From NCBI RefSeq assembly GCF_009848685.1, contig NZ_WXTX01000008.1:62001-126000 (forward strand): a stretch of 64,000 nucleotides of DNA. Reading direction: 5' to 3'. The stretch comes from Andreprevotia sp. IGB-42. GTDB taxonomy: Bacteria > Pseudomonadota > Gammaproteobacteria > Burkholderiales > Chitinibacteraceae. How positions within the stretch are numbered: position 1 is the first letter of the stretch; the number at the start of each line of letters is the position of its first letter. Under the pieces are notes generated by a model that had not been told where the DNA came from, did not search any database, and saw nothing but the letters and a program-made list of their open reading frames with translations. The position numbers were made by a program, and so were the translations under genes. This document shows, piece by piece, positions 21,937-29,413 of the stretch.

Positions 21937-23253
21937 ATGGTTCGTTTGATCATCTTGTTGATCGGTGCGGCGCCGTTTCGCCGGCAGTGGTTGGTATTGC
22001 TGTTGCTGGGGGTGATCTTTGCGCTGGTCGGGGTGGGAGCGGTGTTCAACCTCACGACCTGGTACCTGTTTGGCCTGATCGATCTCATCGGTGTGGTCTG
22101 CCTGATCGAGGGTGCGCTGGGCCTGGCCAGCCTGCTGGTGATCCGGCCCGCGCACCGGCGCATCTTGCGCTCGCACGCGCTGGCGCTGATCCTGCTGGGC
22201 CTGCTGGCGATCGATACGCCGGACGACAACAATATCGGCGCCACGCTGTTCTTCGGTTGCGGCTTCCTGATTGACGGGCTGTTGCGCATTGCCTCCGCAC
22301 ATACCATCCGCTACCGCGGCTGGCACAACACGCTGCTGATCGGTATGGCCGAGCTGGTGCTGGCTGCATTGGTTTTCAGCGACTGGCCGGTGCCGCATCG
22401 GCAGACCATGCCGTTCTGCGTGGGCATTTTGCTGTTCTGGTCCGGCTTCAACCTGTGCCGGCTCGCGCTGCAGTTCCGCCGCTTGCCCGCGGGCGCATCG
22501 GTGCTGGGCATGCCGTTTTTCCGCAAGCACAACTGGCACCGCAGCAGCCGGCTGCCCGAGCTGCTGCCGCCGTCGGCGCCCACGCTGGTGCCGCTGAAAG
22601 TGCACGTGTGGACGCCGACCGGATCGGTGGCTGATCCGCAGCGGCGCATGGTGGTGGACCGCTACATCGCGGCCGTGGATGCCAACGGCAAAATCTCTAC
22701 CGGCCATGCGGCGATGGAGCTGGCGCCTGATCTCTATATCAGTCTTTATCCGGCGGAAGAGTTGAATGTATCGCCGGACCAGTTCCGCTCGCTGCTGCGT
22801 GCGCACAAGGAAACGGATGTACCGGGGCGCTACCTGCCCTCGCACGAGGAAGAAGTGGCAGCCTGGGTGCGGCCAGACCGGCTGGTGCTGTTCCGCCACT
22901 ATAACGAGGCGGCGCTGCGCGCCTTCTGGGCCGCCTACCGGCAGGACACCACGTACAACCTGACGCGGCGCAATTGCTCCAGCACGGTGATCCTGGCACT
23001 GGATGCCGCGCTGGAAGGCGTAGTGGGGCAAACACGGCCCTGGTACCGCTTCCTGTTGCTGCTGACCGACCCCAATGTGTGGCTGCTGGCCATCCTGCGC
23101 AACCGGGGTGAATCGATGACCTGGACGCCCGGCCTGGCGCTCGATTACGCCCGCTTGCTGCGGCTGGTGAGCGAGTGCCAGCGCCAGCGCTGGCTGGTGC
23201 GCAGGCTCAATGGGCTGCGTGCGCATGTGCAGGCGCGGCTGAAAGAGCGCTAG
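21937..23253 (+). CDS. HdeD-like membrane protein fused to a permuted papain-fold peptidase domain (438 aa)
   Basis: Residues about 1-180 hold six hydrophobic helices with the HdeD look (VLLLLGVIFALVGVGAVFNL, LIEGALGLASLLVI, LLIGMAELVLAALVF). Residues about 225-390 are soluble and contain 'KISTGHAAMEL' and later 'YNLTRRNCSSTVILALDAAL', the His-then-Cys order and NCS motif of permuted NlpC/P60-like (YiiX/LRAT) peptidases. ATG 21937 has AGGAG 12 bp upstream. This seems to be a membrane-anchored hydrolase acting at the envelope; the substrate is unknown. Confidence 0.65.
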   Translation: MVRLIILLIGAAPFRRQWLVLLLLGVIFALVGVGAVFNLTTWYLFGLIDLIGVVCLIEGALGLASLLVIRPAHRRILRSHALALILLGLLAIDTPDDNNIGATLFFGCGFLIDGLLRIASAHTIRYRGWHNTLLIGMAELVLAALVFSDWPVPHRQTMPFCVGILLFWSGFNLCRLALQFRRLPAGASVLGMPFFRKHNWHRSSRLPELLPPSAPTLVPLKVHVWTPTGSVADPQRRMVVDRYIAAVDANGKISTGHAAMELAPDLYISLYPAEELNVSPDQFRSLLRAHKETDVPGRYLPSHEEEVAAWVRPDRLVLFRHYNEAALRAFWAAYRQDTTYNLTRRNCSSTVILALDAALEGVVGQTRPWYRFLLLLTDPNVWLLAILRNRGESMTWTPGLALDYARLLRLVSECQRQRWLVRRLNGLRAHVQARLKER

Positions 23254-23579
23254 CACGCCGACCCGGCGCGGCCGCCGACTGAATCAGGCGTACAACTCCA
23301 CCAACGAACGATGAGCCGTCGCATGGTGCTGCGACCAGGCCCGGGCTATCACGACATGCAGTGCACGCCTGGCTGGATTTCCCAAGTGATGGGCATGTGT
23401 GCTGGGGCACGGTTGTGGCCGGCCTGATCGCCATGCACACCTGGTACGCAGCCAACAGTGGGTGCGCTCACAGCCAGCCCTGCAGCGGGCTGGCTCCGCG
23501 CTTGCCGCGGCGGTACAGTACGCTCGCCCGCATCGGTACAGGTGCGGCAGCAACAGATAAAAAGAAGGAAGGAGGCTGA
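23254..23579. other. 326-bp gap without a recognisable gene
   Basis: Several short frames cross it on both strands, but none has a plausible start, ribosome site or protein-like composition. The last 40 bp before 23580 (GATAAAAAGAAGGAAGGAGGCTGA) contain a strong ribosome site for the lipoprotein gene. A promoter for that gene is probably within the gap, but no clear -10/-35 pair can be named. Confidence 0.5.
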
Positions 23580-24650
23580 ATGAACACCACACGCGCCCTG
23601 GCGGCAGCGGCTTTGCTGGCCGCTGCGCTGGCTGCATGCAACAGCGATGACGAGGCTAGCCCCACGGCCCCGACCCCGGTACCGACCGCGAGGCCAGTCC
23701 CCACGGCAACGCCGGTGCCGACGATGATTCCGGCGCCAGTGGCATCGGCGGCCTACAAGTTTGCGCCGTATCTGGATAGCGGCGGGGTGTTCGATGTGCT
23801 GGGCTGGTCGCAGGCCACCGGGCAGAAATACCTCACGCTGGCTTTCTACAACAGCGACGGCAGCTGCAATGGCGCATGGACTGGCGGCAATCCGGATGCA
23901 GTGGCCACGCTGGTGCAGAATCTGCACGGCATCGGCGGTGACGCCATCGTGGCGACCGGCGGCTGGAATGCCGACGACCCGGCCCGCCGCTGCAGCACCG
24001 CAGCCGATGTGGCAGCGGTGTACCAGAGCATGTTGGACAAGCTGGGCGTGGACCATCTGGATATCGACCCTGCTGCGGGCGACAAGTACAACAACCTGGA
24101 GCCAGCAGTAGTGGACCGGCGCAATGCGGCGATCCGCATCCTGCAGGATAATTTCAGGGCCAGGGGCAAAACGCTGACCGTGTCGTACACGCTGGTGGTG
24201 CATGCGGATACCGGGCTGGATGCGGCCAATCTGTATGTGCTGCAGTCCGCCATGGCCGCCGGGGTGGAAACCGGCCTCGTCAACGCGATGGTGATGGATT
24301 TCTACGATGGTGTTTCCGGCAAGCAGATGGGGGCGCGTGGCGTACTGGCGTTGCAGAACGTGTTTGCACAACTGAAAGCGTTGCAGCCGGGCAAGACCGA
24401 TGCGCAGTACTGGGCAATGCTGGGGGCGATGGCGATGATCGGCCAGAACGACAACCAGAGCGAAGTCTTTACCGCCGTCGATGCGCAGATCCTGCGGGAC
24501 TTTGCCAGCCAGAAGGGTTTGGGCCGGCTGGCATTCTGGTCGCTGGGGCGTGACAACGGCAGTTGCCCCGGCAATACCGTGGCAACCTGGCAGTGCAGCG
24601 GCATCGGCCAGCAGGATTGGGCATTCAGCAAGCAGTTTGGCGGGTTCTGA
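23580..24650 (+). CDS. GH18-like lipoprotein lacking the catalytic glutamate (356 aa)
   Basis: A lipobox ends at C20 (LAAALAAC), followed by a Pro/Thr linker (about 28-55). The body has the GH18 barrel pattern: 'YLTLAFYN', 'GGDAIVATGGWN', 'GVDHLDIDPAAG', 'LTVSYTLVV', 'GLVNAMVMDFYDG' and a final 'GLGRLAFWSLGRDN'. In active chitinases the fourth strand reads DxxDxDxE; here it is D158, D161, D163 and then P164-A165, so the proton-donor glutamate is absent. It probably binds chitin or another glycan at the outer membrane. The preceding AGGAGG is a strong ribosome site. Confidence 0.8.
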   Translation: MNTTRALAAAALLAAALAACNSDDEASPTAPTPVPTARPVPTATPVPTMIPAPVASAAYKFAPYLDSGGVFDVLGWSQATGQKYLTLAFYNSDGSCNGAWTGGNPDAVATLVQNLHGIGGDAIVATGGWNADDPARRCSTAADVAAVYQSMLDKLGVDHLDIDPAAGDKYNNLEPAVVDRRNAAIRILQDNFRARGKTLTVSYTLVVHADTGLDAANLYVLQSAMAAGVETGLVNAMVMDFYDGVSGKQMGARGVLALQNVFAQLKALQPGKTDAQYWAMLGAMAMIGQNDNQSEVFTAVDAQILRDFASQKGLGRLAFWSLGRDNGSCPGNTVATWQCSGIGQQDWAFSKQFGGF

Positions 24651-24778
24651 GCTTGATGGTGTGTTGCCCGGTGCTGTGCCGGGCAATCGGTAAAACCGCG
24701 CTGGCGGCGTGATGTAGTGCCTGCATTGGGCCGCCGTCGCTTGTGAGATCAGCAGACCCACGCAGGCCTGCCGCGGCA

Positions 24779-26140
24779 TCAGGCCAGTGCGCGCTTCAGT
24801 ACCGCTACGCGGCGCAATACCAGCCAGTCCGCCAGCAGCACCGCCACGATGGACACGCCCACCAGCGGGAAGGCAATGGCCAGCAGCACGAATACGGCGG
24901 TGCCGGTTTTCCAGAAGGGCAGTTGGCGCGGCGTGGCTGGTGCACCCAGCCGGCCGCTCGGGCGGCGCTGCCACCACATCACCGTGCCGGTCACGCTCAT
25001 CAGGATCACGAACAGGCAGGCAAACAGCATCAGGATCTGGTTGGGCACGCCGAAGAACTTGCCTTCGTGCAGCGCCACGCCCATTTCCACCGAGCGGGCA
25101 ACTACGCCGTAATCCTGCCAGCCAGCCTGCGCCAGGATCTTGCCGCTGTACTGATCGACGTGAATGGTTTTTTCATGGCGCGGGTCGTTCGGGAATGCCG
25201 ACAACGTGTACACGCCGTCACTCCCTTGCGGCAGGCTGATGCTGTAGCCGGCCGGCATCACCGCGCGCTGGCCGATGGCGACCATTTGCGCCAGGCTCAC
25301 GCCACCGGCGGCCGGCGCTGCAGCAACATCATCGCCGTGGTGGTGATGTTCGGATTTGGCCATGGGCATTTCTTCTGCTGCCCAAGGCACGGTTTGCTTG
25401 CCGCCCACATTCAGGCTGGCGGCGGTCTGGTCCGATTTGGGCACGTCATCCCACATCTGCGCCGGAAAGCGGCTCCACACCTTGGCATACTGGCTGCCCC
25501 ATACGCCGCTCCACGGCAGGCCGGACAGCAGCATGAACGCCAGCAGCAGCACGCCCCAGAAGCCGCTGACCACGTGCAGGTCGCGCCAGAAAATGCGTTT
25601 CGATTCACGTAACCTGGGCAGCAGCGTGCCCCATACGCCACCACCGCGCGGCCACCACATGTACAGGCCGGATACGATCAGCACCAGCGCCCAGCTGGCC
25701 GCCATTTCGACGATGAAATCACCGGTCTTGCCCAGCAGCAGTTCGCCATGCAGCTTCTTGGTGATGGCCTGCAGATTGTCTGCGTCATCCTGCGCGCCCA
25801 GCAGCGTGTTGCGGTACGGGTCCACATAGACGGTTTGCGTGCCGCCTTCCCTGGTGGCAACGGTAAACGCGCTGCTCTGATTCGGCGCGGCAGCCGGCAC
25901 GTATTTGCTGATAGCCAGCCCCGGGTAGGCATTGCGCACGGTGGCAAGCTGCGCATCGGCACCAATGGCAGTGCCTTGCGGCGTAACCACCAGTTGCTGC
26001 CGATACATCAATACATCGAGCTGCGGTTTGAACAGGTAGACGATGCCGGTGAGTGCCAGCATCAGCATGACGGGGACGACGAACAGGCCGGCGTAGAAAT
26101 GCCAGCGCCAGGCCAGCGTATAGAAGCGGGGTGTTGCCAT
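24779..26140 (-). CDS. PepSY-domain membrane protein (PiuB-like, 453 aa)
   Basis: The N-terminal helix 'WHFYAGLFVVPVMLMLALTGIVYLF' (about 13-38), an extracellular PepSY stretch, 'HGELLLGKTGDFIVEMAASWALVLIVSGLYMWW' (about 135-170), 'LHVVSGFWGVLLLAFMLLSGLPW' and a C-terminal pair of helices give the four-helix layout of PepSY_TM proteins. Such proteins are found in ferric siderophore utilisation and may reduce or process the ligand. Just upstream lies a DUF2946-type gene in the same direction, a pairing seen in TonB-linked metal uptake clusters. Confidence 0.85.
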   Translation of the reverse strand: MATPRFYTLAWRWHFYAGLFVVPVMLMLALTGIVYLFKPQLDVLMYRQQLVVTPQGTAIGADAQLATVRNAYPGLAISKYVPAAAPNQSSAFTVATREGGTQTVYVDPYRNTLLGAQDDADNLQAITKKLHGELLLGKTGDFIVEMAASWALVLIVSGLYMWWPRGGGVWGTLLPRLRESKRIFWRDLHVVSGFWGVLLLAFMLLSGLPWSGVWGSQYAKVWSRFPAQMWDDVPKSDQTAASLNVGGKQTVPWAAEEMPMAKSEHHHHGDDVAAAPAAGGVSLAQMVAIGQRAVMPAGYSISLPQGSDGVYTLSAFPNDPRHEKTIHVDQYSGKILAQAGWQDYGVVARSVEMGVALHEGKFFGVPNQILMLFACLFVILMSVTGTVMWWQRRPSGRLGAPATPRQLPFWKTGTAVFVLLAIAFPLVGVSIVAVLLADWLVLRRVAVLKRALA

Positions 26141-26211
26141 GATGGTTTCCAGAATGAACGCGCTGCGTACGCAGCAGGGCCGGCACGCAGTGGTGCCGGA
26201 TTAGCGGGGGT

Positions 26212-26574
26212 TCAGACTGGTATCGGTGGTGCGCGTGGCGGGGCGAGCCGATCCCGCGGCAGCTCGGCACGCGGGGCGAGCGCGGCGATGATTTCGGCCG
26301 GTAGTGCAAAGCCGGGCGGGCGCGGCGCCACCCACGGCCACAGCGGCGGGCCATCGCCGATAGCGACGGCTGCGGTGCAATCCGAGCACTGCACTTGCGG
26401 GCCGGTTGGCGCGGGCAAATCGATCTGCTTGCCGCCTGGTGAGCCGGCGCTGCACAGCGACATGGCTGTGCTGCCCGGCATACCCTGCTGGTGCCACACA
26501 CGCACGCTGCCCTGCAGCGCAAGCGCCAGCACCAACAGCAGGGAAAACGCGGCAAAGGGGCGAAGCCAGCGCAT
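26212..26574 (-). CDS. DUF2946-type small membrane/secreted protein (120 aa)
   Basis: An N-terminal hydrophobic segment (RPFAAFSLLLVLALALQGSV, about 5-24) is followed by 'MSLCSAGSPGG' and a CxDC cysteine pair, then a proline-rich tail ending 'RAPPIPV'. The N-terminal block and cysteine pattern match the DUF2946 family, which is linked to copper or heme-related metal uptake. It lies 71 bp upstream of the PepSY gene on the same strand. Function is inferred from that pairing. Confidence 0.65.
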   Translation of the reverse strand: MRWLRPFAAFSLLLVLALALQGSVRVWHQQGMPGSTAMSLCSAGSPGGKQIDLPAPTGPQVQCSDCTAAVAIGDGPPLWPWVAPRPPGFALPAEIIAALAPRAELPRDRLAPPRAPPIPV

Positions 26575-26697
26575 GCGGGGGTCTGTATCCGGATCGGTTT
26601 GACGCAGATTATAGCCACGCCATGGTGCGGTGTTCGCGCCCTTGCTGCATGCTGTTGGATTGCCGCCCGTTGCGCTGCATCAAGTAGCAGCGGGGCT

Positions 26698-27483
26698 TCA
26701 GCTACGGCGGGGGCGGAAGTACGCGGTATCGGCGTAGAACGCCGCATCCTGCTGCGGCCACCAGCCGGGTATGCCCAGATAGGGCAGCGGTGGCAGCTGG
26801 CGCGGCGTGGTCAGCTCGCCGGCATCGATCAGCGCTGCGATGCGGCCATCCAGGTAGGCGATACGTGCGGCGGGTGGCAGCGCAAAGTAATCCGGCGTGA
26901 CGGCAATCTGCCAGCTCTTGCCGGTCAGCCCGCGGAATGGCTTGAGCAGTGCCTCATAGTTGGCATGGCCGAACGAGATCGCCTCGACGCTTTGGCCCCA
27001 TGCGGTACGGTTGTCCAGAAACAGCGTGGCCCACTGATGGTCGCGTTGCAGTGTCAGCAGGTGTGGATCGCTGCTGGCCACGATCAGCCCGCATTCGTCG
27101 AACAGCGTGGCGGCATCGCGCACCGGGCCGCGGCCGTTGCCGCCGGGCACGGCCATCTGCCGCAGGTGCAGTGCGTTCAGCGCGGCCTTGGCTTGCGGAA
27201 ATGCATGCCACACCAGGGCATTGAAGGTGTCATGCCAGTTGGGCCGCGTGGCAACACGGCCCAGCCGGGTGATTTCCACTTCGTAGTAATGGCTGAGGGT
27301 ATCGGGGTCGACAAAGCGTAGTGCAATGCCCGATTGCGTATGCGGCACTGGCATCAGTGCATCCCAGTCCGCATGAGTGGGGAAGCGGTCAAACTGCTGC
27401 ATCAAAGGCAGCAATGGCGCATACGCCGGCTGCGCTACAAAAAAAGCCAGCGGCCAGCCGGGCGCTGCATCAGTGTCGGTCAC
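26698..27483 (-). CDS. DUF3025 protein (261 aa)
   Basis: The conserved family blocks are present: 'FNALVWHAFPQAKAALNALH', 'RDAATLFDECGLIVAS' and 'FGHANYEALLKPFRGLTGKSW', with 'ADTAYFRPRR' at the C-terminus. Members are widespread in betaproteobacteria; the biochemical role is unknown to me. No membrane helix or signal peptide is present. It stands alone on the minus strand, 40 bp after the next gene's stop. Confidence 0.8.
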   Translation of the reverse strand: MTDTDAAPGWPLAFFVAQPAYAPLLPLMQQFDRFPTHADWDALMPVPHTQSGIALRFVDPDTLSHYYEVEITRLGRVATRPNWHDTFNALVWHAFPQAKAALNALHLRQMAVPGGNGRGPVRDAATLFDECGLIVASSDPHLLTLQRDHQWATLFLDNRTAWGQSVEAISFGHANYEALLKPFRGLTGKSWQIAVTPDYFALPPAARIAYLDGRIAALIDAGELTTPRQLPPLPYLGIPGWWPQQDAAFYADTAYFRPRRS

Positions 27484-27523
27484 GGCAAGGTATGGCCAGG
27501 TTCAGAGCGGCTTGGCGCCGGGC

Positions 27524-28024
27524 TCAGAGCTTGCCCAGGTCGATGCGGCCTTCGCCCAGTACCTTGCCGGCCTTACTTGGCGCATCCAGTGCCTTTACCG
27601 ACAGCACGTAGCGGCTGCCCTTGTTGCAGGGCGGCAGGTAGACGCCGGCGCCACCACCGCGCTGTGCCGCCACCAGCTGGAAGCCGCCGGGCAGGCCACC
27701 CTGCTCACCCGGTACGCTGGGTACCTGTGCATTGGTTGCGCCCTTGGGCAGCGTGTACAACACCACACCCTGGCCGCCATTATCCAGCTCGCCACCGCGT
27801 TCGGAAAACGCCACCTGCAGCGCGGCAGTACCAGCGGGCAGGTCGTACACGTTCAGCGCCGGGCTGGCGCCCTGGCCACCCAGCTTGCTGCACTGCTGGC
27901 CGGGCGGGATGGCGACGCCGGTCCAGGCCGGATTGGCAAAGCGCACAGTCAGCCGCACGCCTTCGGCCAACGCGGCCGGAGCGGCTAGCGAAGCAATCAG
28001 GGCAAGACTGGCAATGCGTTTCAT
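27524..28024 (-). CDS. Exported protein, possibly PEBP/YbhB-like (166 aa)
   Basis: ATG 28024 begins a clear signal peptide (KRIASLALIASLAAPAALA, cleavage about residue 20). The body is beta-rich with 'NPAWTGVAIPPGQQCSKLGGQGASPAL', which recalls the loop of phosphatidylethanolamine-binding-like proteins (GxxxSPxL), and ends 'VLGEGRIDLGKL'. Two cysteines may pair in the periplasm. The family assignment is tentative; a general periplasmic binding role is all that can be said. A longer frame start at 28039 is possible but lacks a better ribosome site. Confidence 0.5.
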   Translation of the reverse strand: MKRIASLALIASLAAPAALAEGVRLTVRFANPAWTGVAIPPGQQCSKLGGQGASPALNVYDLPAGTAALQVAFSERGGELDNGGQGVVLYTLPKGATNAQVPSVPGEQGGLPGGFQLVAAQRGGGAGVYLPPCNKGSRYVLSVKALDAPSKAGKVLGEGRIDLGKL

Positions 28025-28138
28025 GACTTTTTGACTCAATGAACAGGGCGAATTCGCCTACCAGACATTGTAGCGAATTCGTCCATTGCAATGCGTGAGC
28101 TGGCTCACGCTTGCAGTGTGATTAATTGACCTGCCGCA

Positions 28139-28639
28139 TCAAGCCAGTGCGGCGAGCGCTGCAGCGTAATCCGGTTCGTTCTTGATTTCGCTGACGAGCT
28201 CGGTGTACAGCACCTTGTCGTTGGCATCGAGTACCACCACGGCGCGTGCGGCCAGGCCAGCCAGCGGGCCGGAGGCAACGTCGACTCCGTAGTCAGCCAG
28301 GAAAGCACGGCCGCGCTGCGTGGACAGCGTGACGACGTTTTCCAGGCCTTCCGCGCCGCAGAAGCGCTTTTGCGCAAACGGCAGATCTGCCGAGATACAC
28401 AGCACCACGGTGTTGTTCAGCTTGGAGGCATCGGCGTTGAAGTGGCGGACCGACATTGCGCAGGTGGGGGTATCCACGCTGGGGAAAATGTTCAGCACCT
28501 TGTTCTTGCCGGCAAAGCTGGCGAGGGTGATATCGGACAGATCTGCGCCAACCAGCGAGAACGGCTTGGCCTGGCTGCCAACTGCCGGCAGGGTGCCGTT
28601 GATTTCAACCGGGTTACCGCCGAGGGTGACTTGCGACAT
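28139..28639 (-). CDS. tpx: Thiol peroxidase, atypical 2-Cys peroxiredoxin
   Basis: The peroxidatic cysteine is C60 in '[17 protein letters not shown]', the resolving cysteine is C94 in 'FCGAEG', and '[16 protein letters not shown]' is the conserved arginine block. Length (166 aa) is normal for Tpx. It reduces hydroperoxides using thioredoxin, in the cytoplasm or periplasm. A strong hairpin upstream (28674-28702) separates it from a paralogue of the same fold at 28784-29314. Confidence 0.95.
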   Translation of the reverse strand: MSQVTLGGNPVEINGTLPAVGSQAKPFSLVGADLSDITLASFAGKNKVLNIFPSVDTPTCAMSVRHFNADASKLNNTVVLCISADLPFAQKRFCGAEGLENVVTLSTQRGRAFLADYGVDVASGPLAGLAARAVVVLDANDKVLYTELVSEIKNEPDYAAALAALA

Positions 28640-28673
28640 GTGGATCTCCTAGTAGGTGTGCTGCAAATGAAAC

Positions 28674-28702
28674 GCCGGCCCGGATTGTCGATCCGGGCCG
28701 GC
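28674..28702 (-). terminator. Intrinsic terminator between the two Tpx-type genes
   Basis: Twelve-base arms GCCGGCCCGGAT and ATCCGGGCCGGC surround TGTCG. On the minus strand a T-rich stretch follows, so transcription of the Tpx paralogue should end here before tpx begins. Confidence 0.65.
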
Positions 28703-28783
28703 TGGTATGCAAGTCTTTTGCGATCCTTACGCATAGCGGCCGATGTTGCCACCTGCGTAACGCGCTGACAGGACAGGCGTTGC

Positions 28784-29314
28784 TTACTCTTCGGGCTCTT
28801 TCGGTGCTGGTGGCGGCAGCAGCGTTTGCGCGGCGGCTTCGAAATTGGGTTCGCTATTGAGTTCGTGCACCAGCTCGGCGTATTGCACGGTATCGAAGGT
28901 ATCGAGCACGATCAGCGCCGTGGCCATCAGGCCGGACAGCGGCACATCGGTGATCATCACGCCGTAGTCCTTGTGGAAATCGCGGCCACGCAAGGTGCAC
29001 AGCAGCTGGATCTTGCGGAAGCCCTCGATCTGCACGGTGCGCGCCAGCGCATAGGGGGTATCGACCGATACCACCAGCACTACGGTGTTGTCGAACAGGT
29101 CTGCCATGGCTTCCAGCCGGCGCGCGATGGTGAGGCCCACGGCAGCATCGATGCTGGGAATGACGGCTATCAGTTTGCGGCGGCCATAGAACTTGGACAG
29201 CGCGACATCCTGCATGTTCTGGTCTACCAGCATGAAGCTGTGGGCATCTTCGCCGACACGGGGAAAGTGGCCGCCCACACTGACGGGCGTGCCATTGAGC
29301 ATGATCGTGGCCAT
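28784..29314 (-). CDS. Tpx-like protein without catalytic cysteines (176 aa)
   Basis: The protein aligns end to end with the neighbouring thiol peroxidase without gaps over its first 100 residues, but the peroxidatic position is G60 (in 'PSIDAAVGLTIARR') and the resolving position is V94, so both cysteines are gone. R65 and the 'LRGRDFHKDYGV' block remain, so the fold is kept. The C-terminus is extended (LLPPPAPKEPEE). ATG 29314 was chosen with AGGAA upstream. A regulatory, chaperone or partner role for Tpx is likelier than enzymatic activity. Confidence 0.8.
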   Translation of the reverse strand: MATIMLNGTPVSVGGHFPRVGEDAHSFMLVDQNMQDVALSKFYGRRKLIAVIPSIDAAVGLTIARRLEAMADLFDNTVVLVVSVDTPYALARTVQIEGFRKIQLLCTLRGRDFHKDYGVMITDVPLSGLMATALIVLDTFDTVQYAELVHELNSEPNFEAAAQTLLPPPAPKEPEE

Positions 29315-29413
29315 GAAAGGGCGTTCCTGCGTTACGGATGCTTCAGTATGGACCGGTGGCAGGCGAAAACAAGGCGCACTGTTCACCATGCGCCGCAGCG
29401 CTGCGGCAGCGGT

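Noticed and set aside
21841-23256. Long minus-strand frame of 471 codons opposite the HdeD-peptidase gene
   Set aside because: It is rich in Arg, Gln and His with no motif, mirrors a well-supported plus-strand gene and has no ribosome site.
24664-24686. Terminator after the GH18 gene
   Set aside because: The hairpin (TTGCCCGG and CCGGGCAA) is short and has no T-run, so it is too weak to call.
23349-24977. Minus-strand frame of 542 codons opposite the GH18 lipoprotein
   Set aside because: It is an antisense shadow of a gene with signal peptide and clear fold; no domain is recognisable in it.
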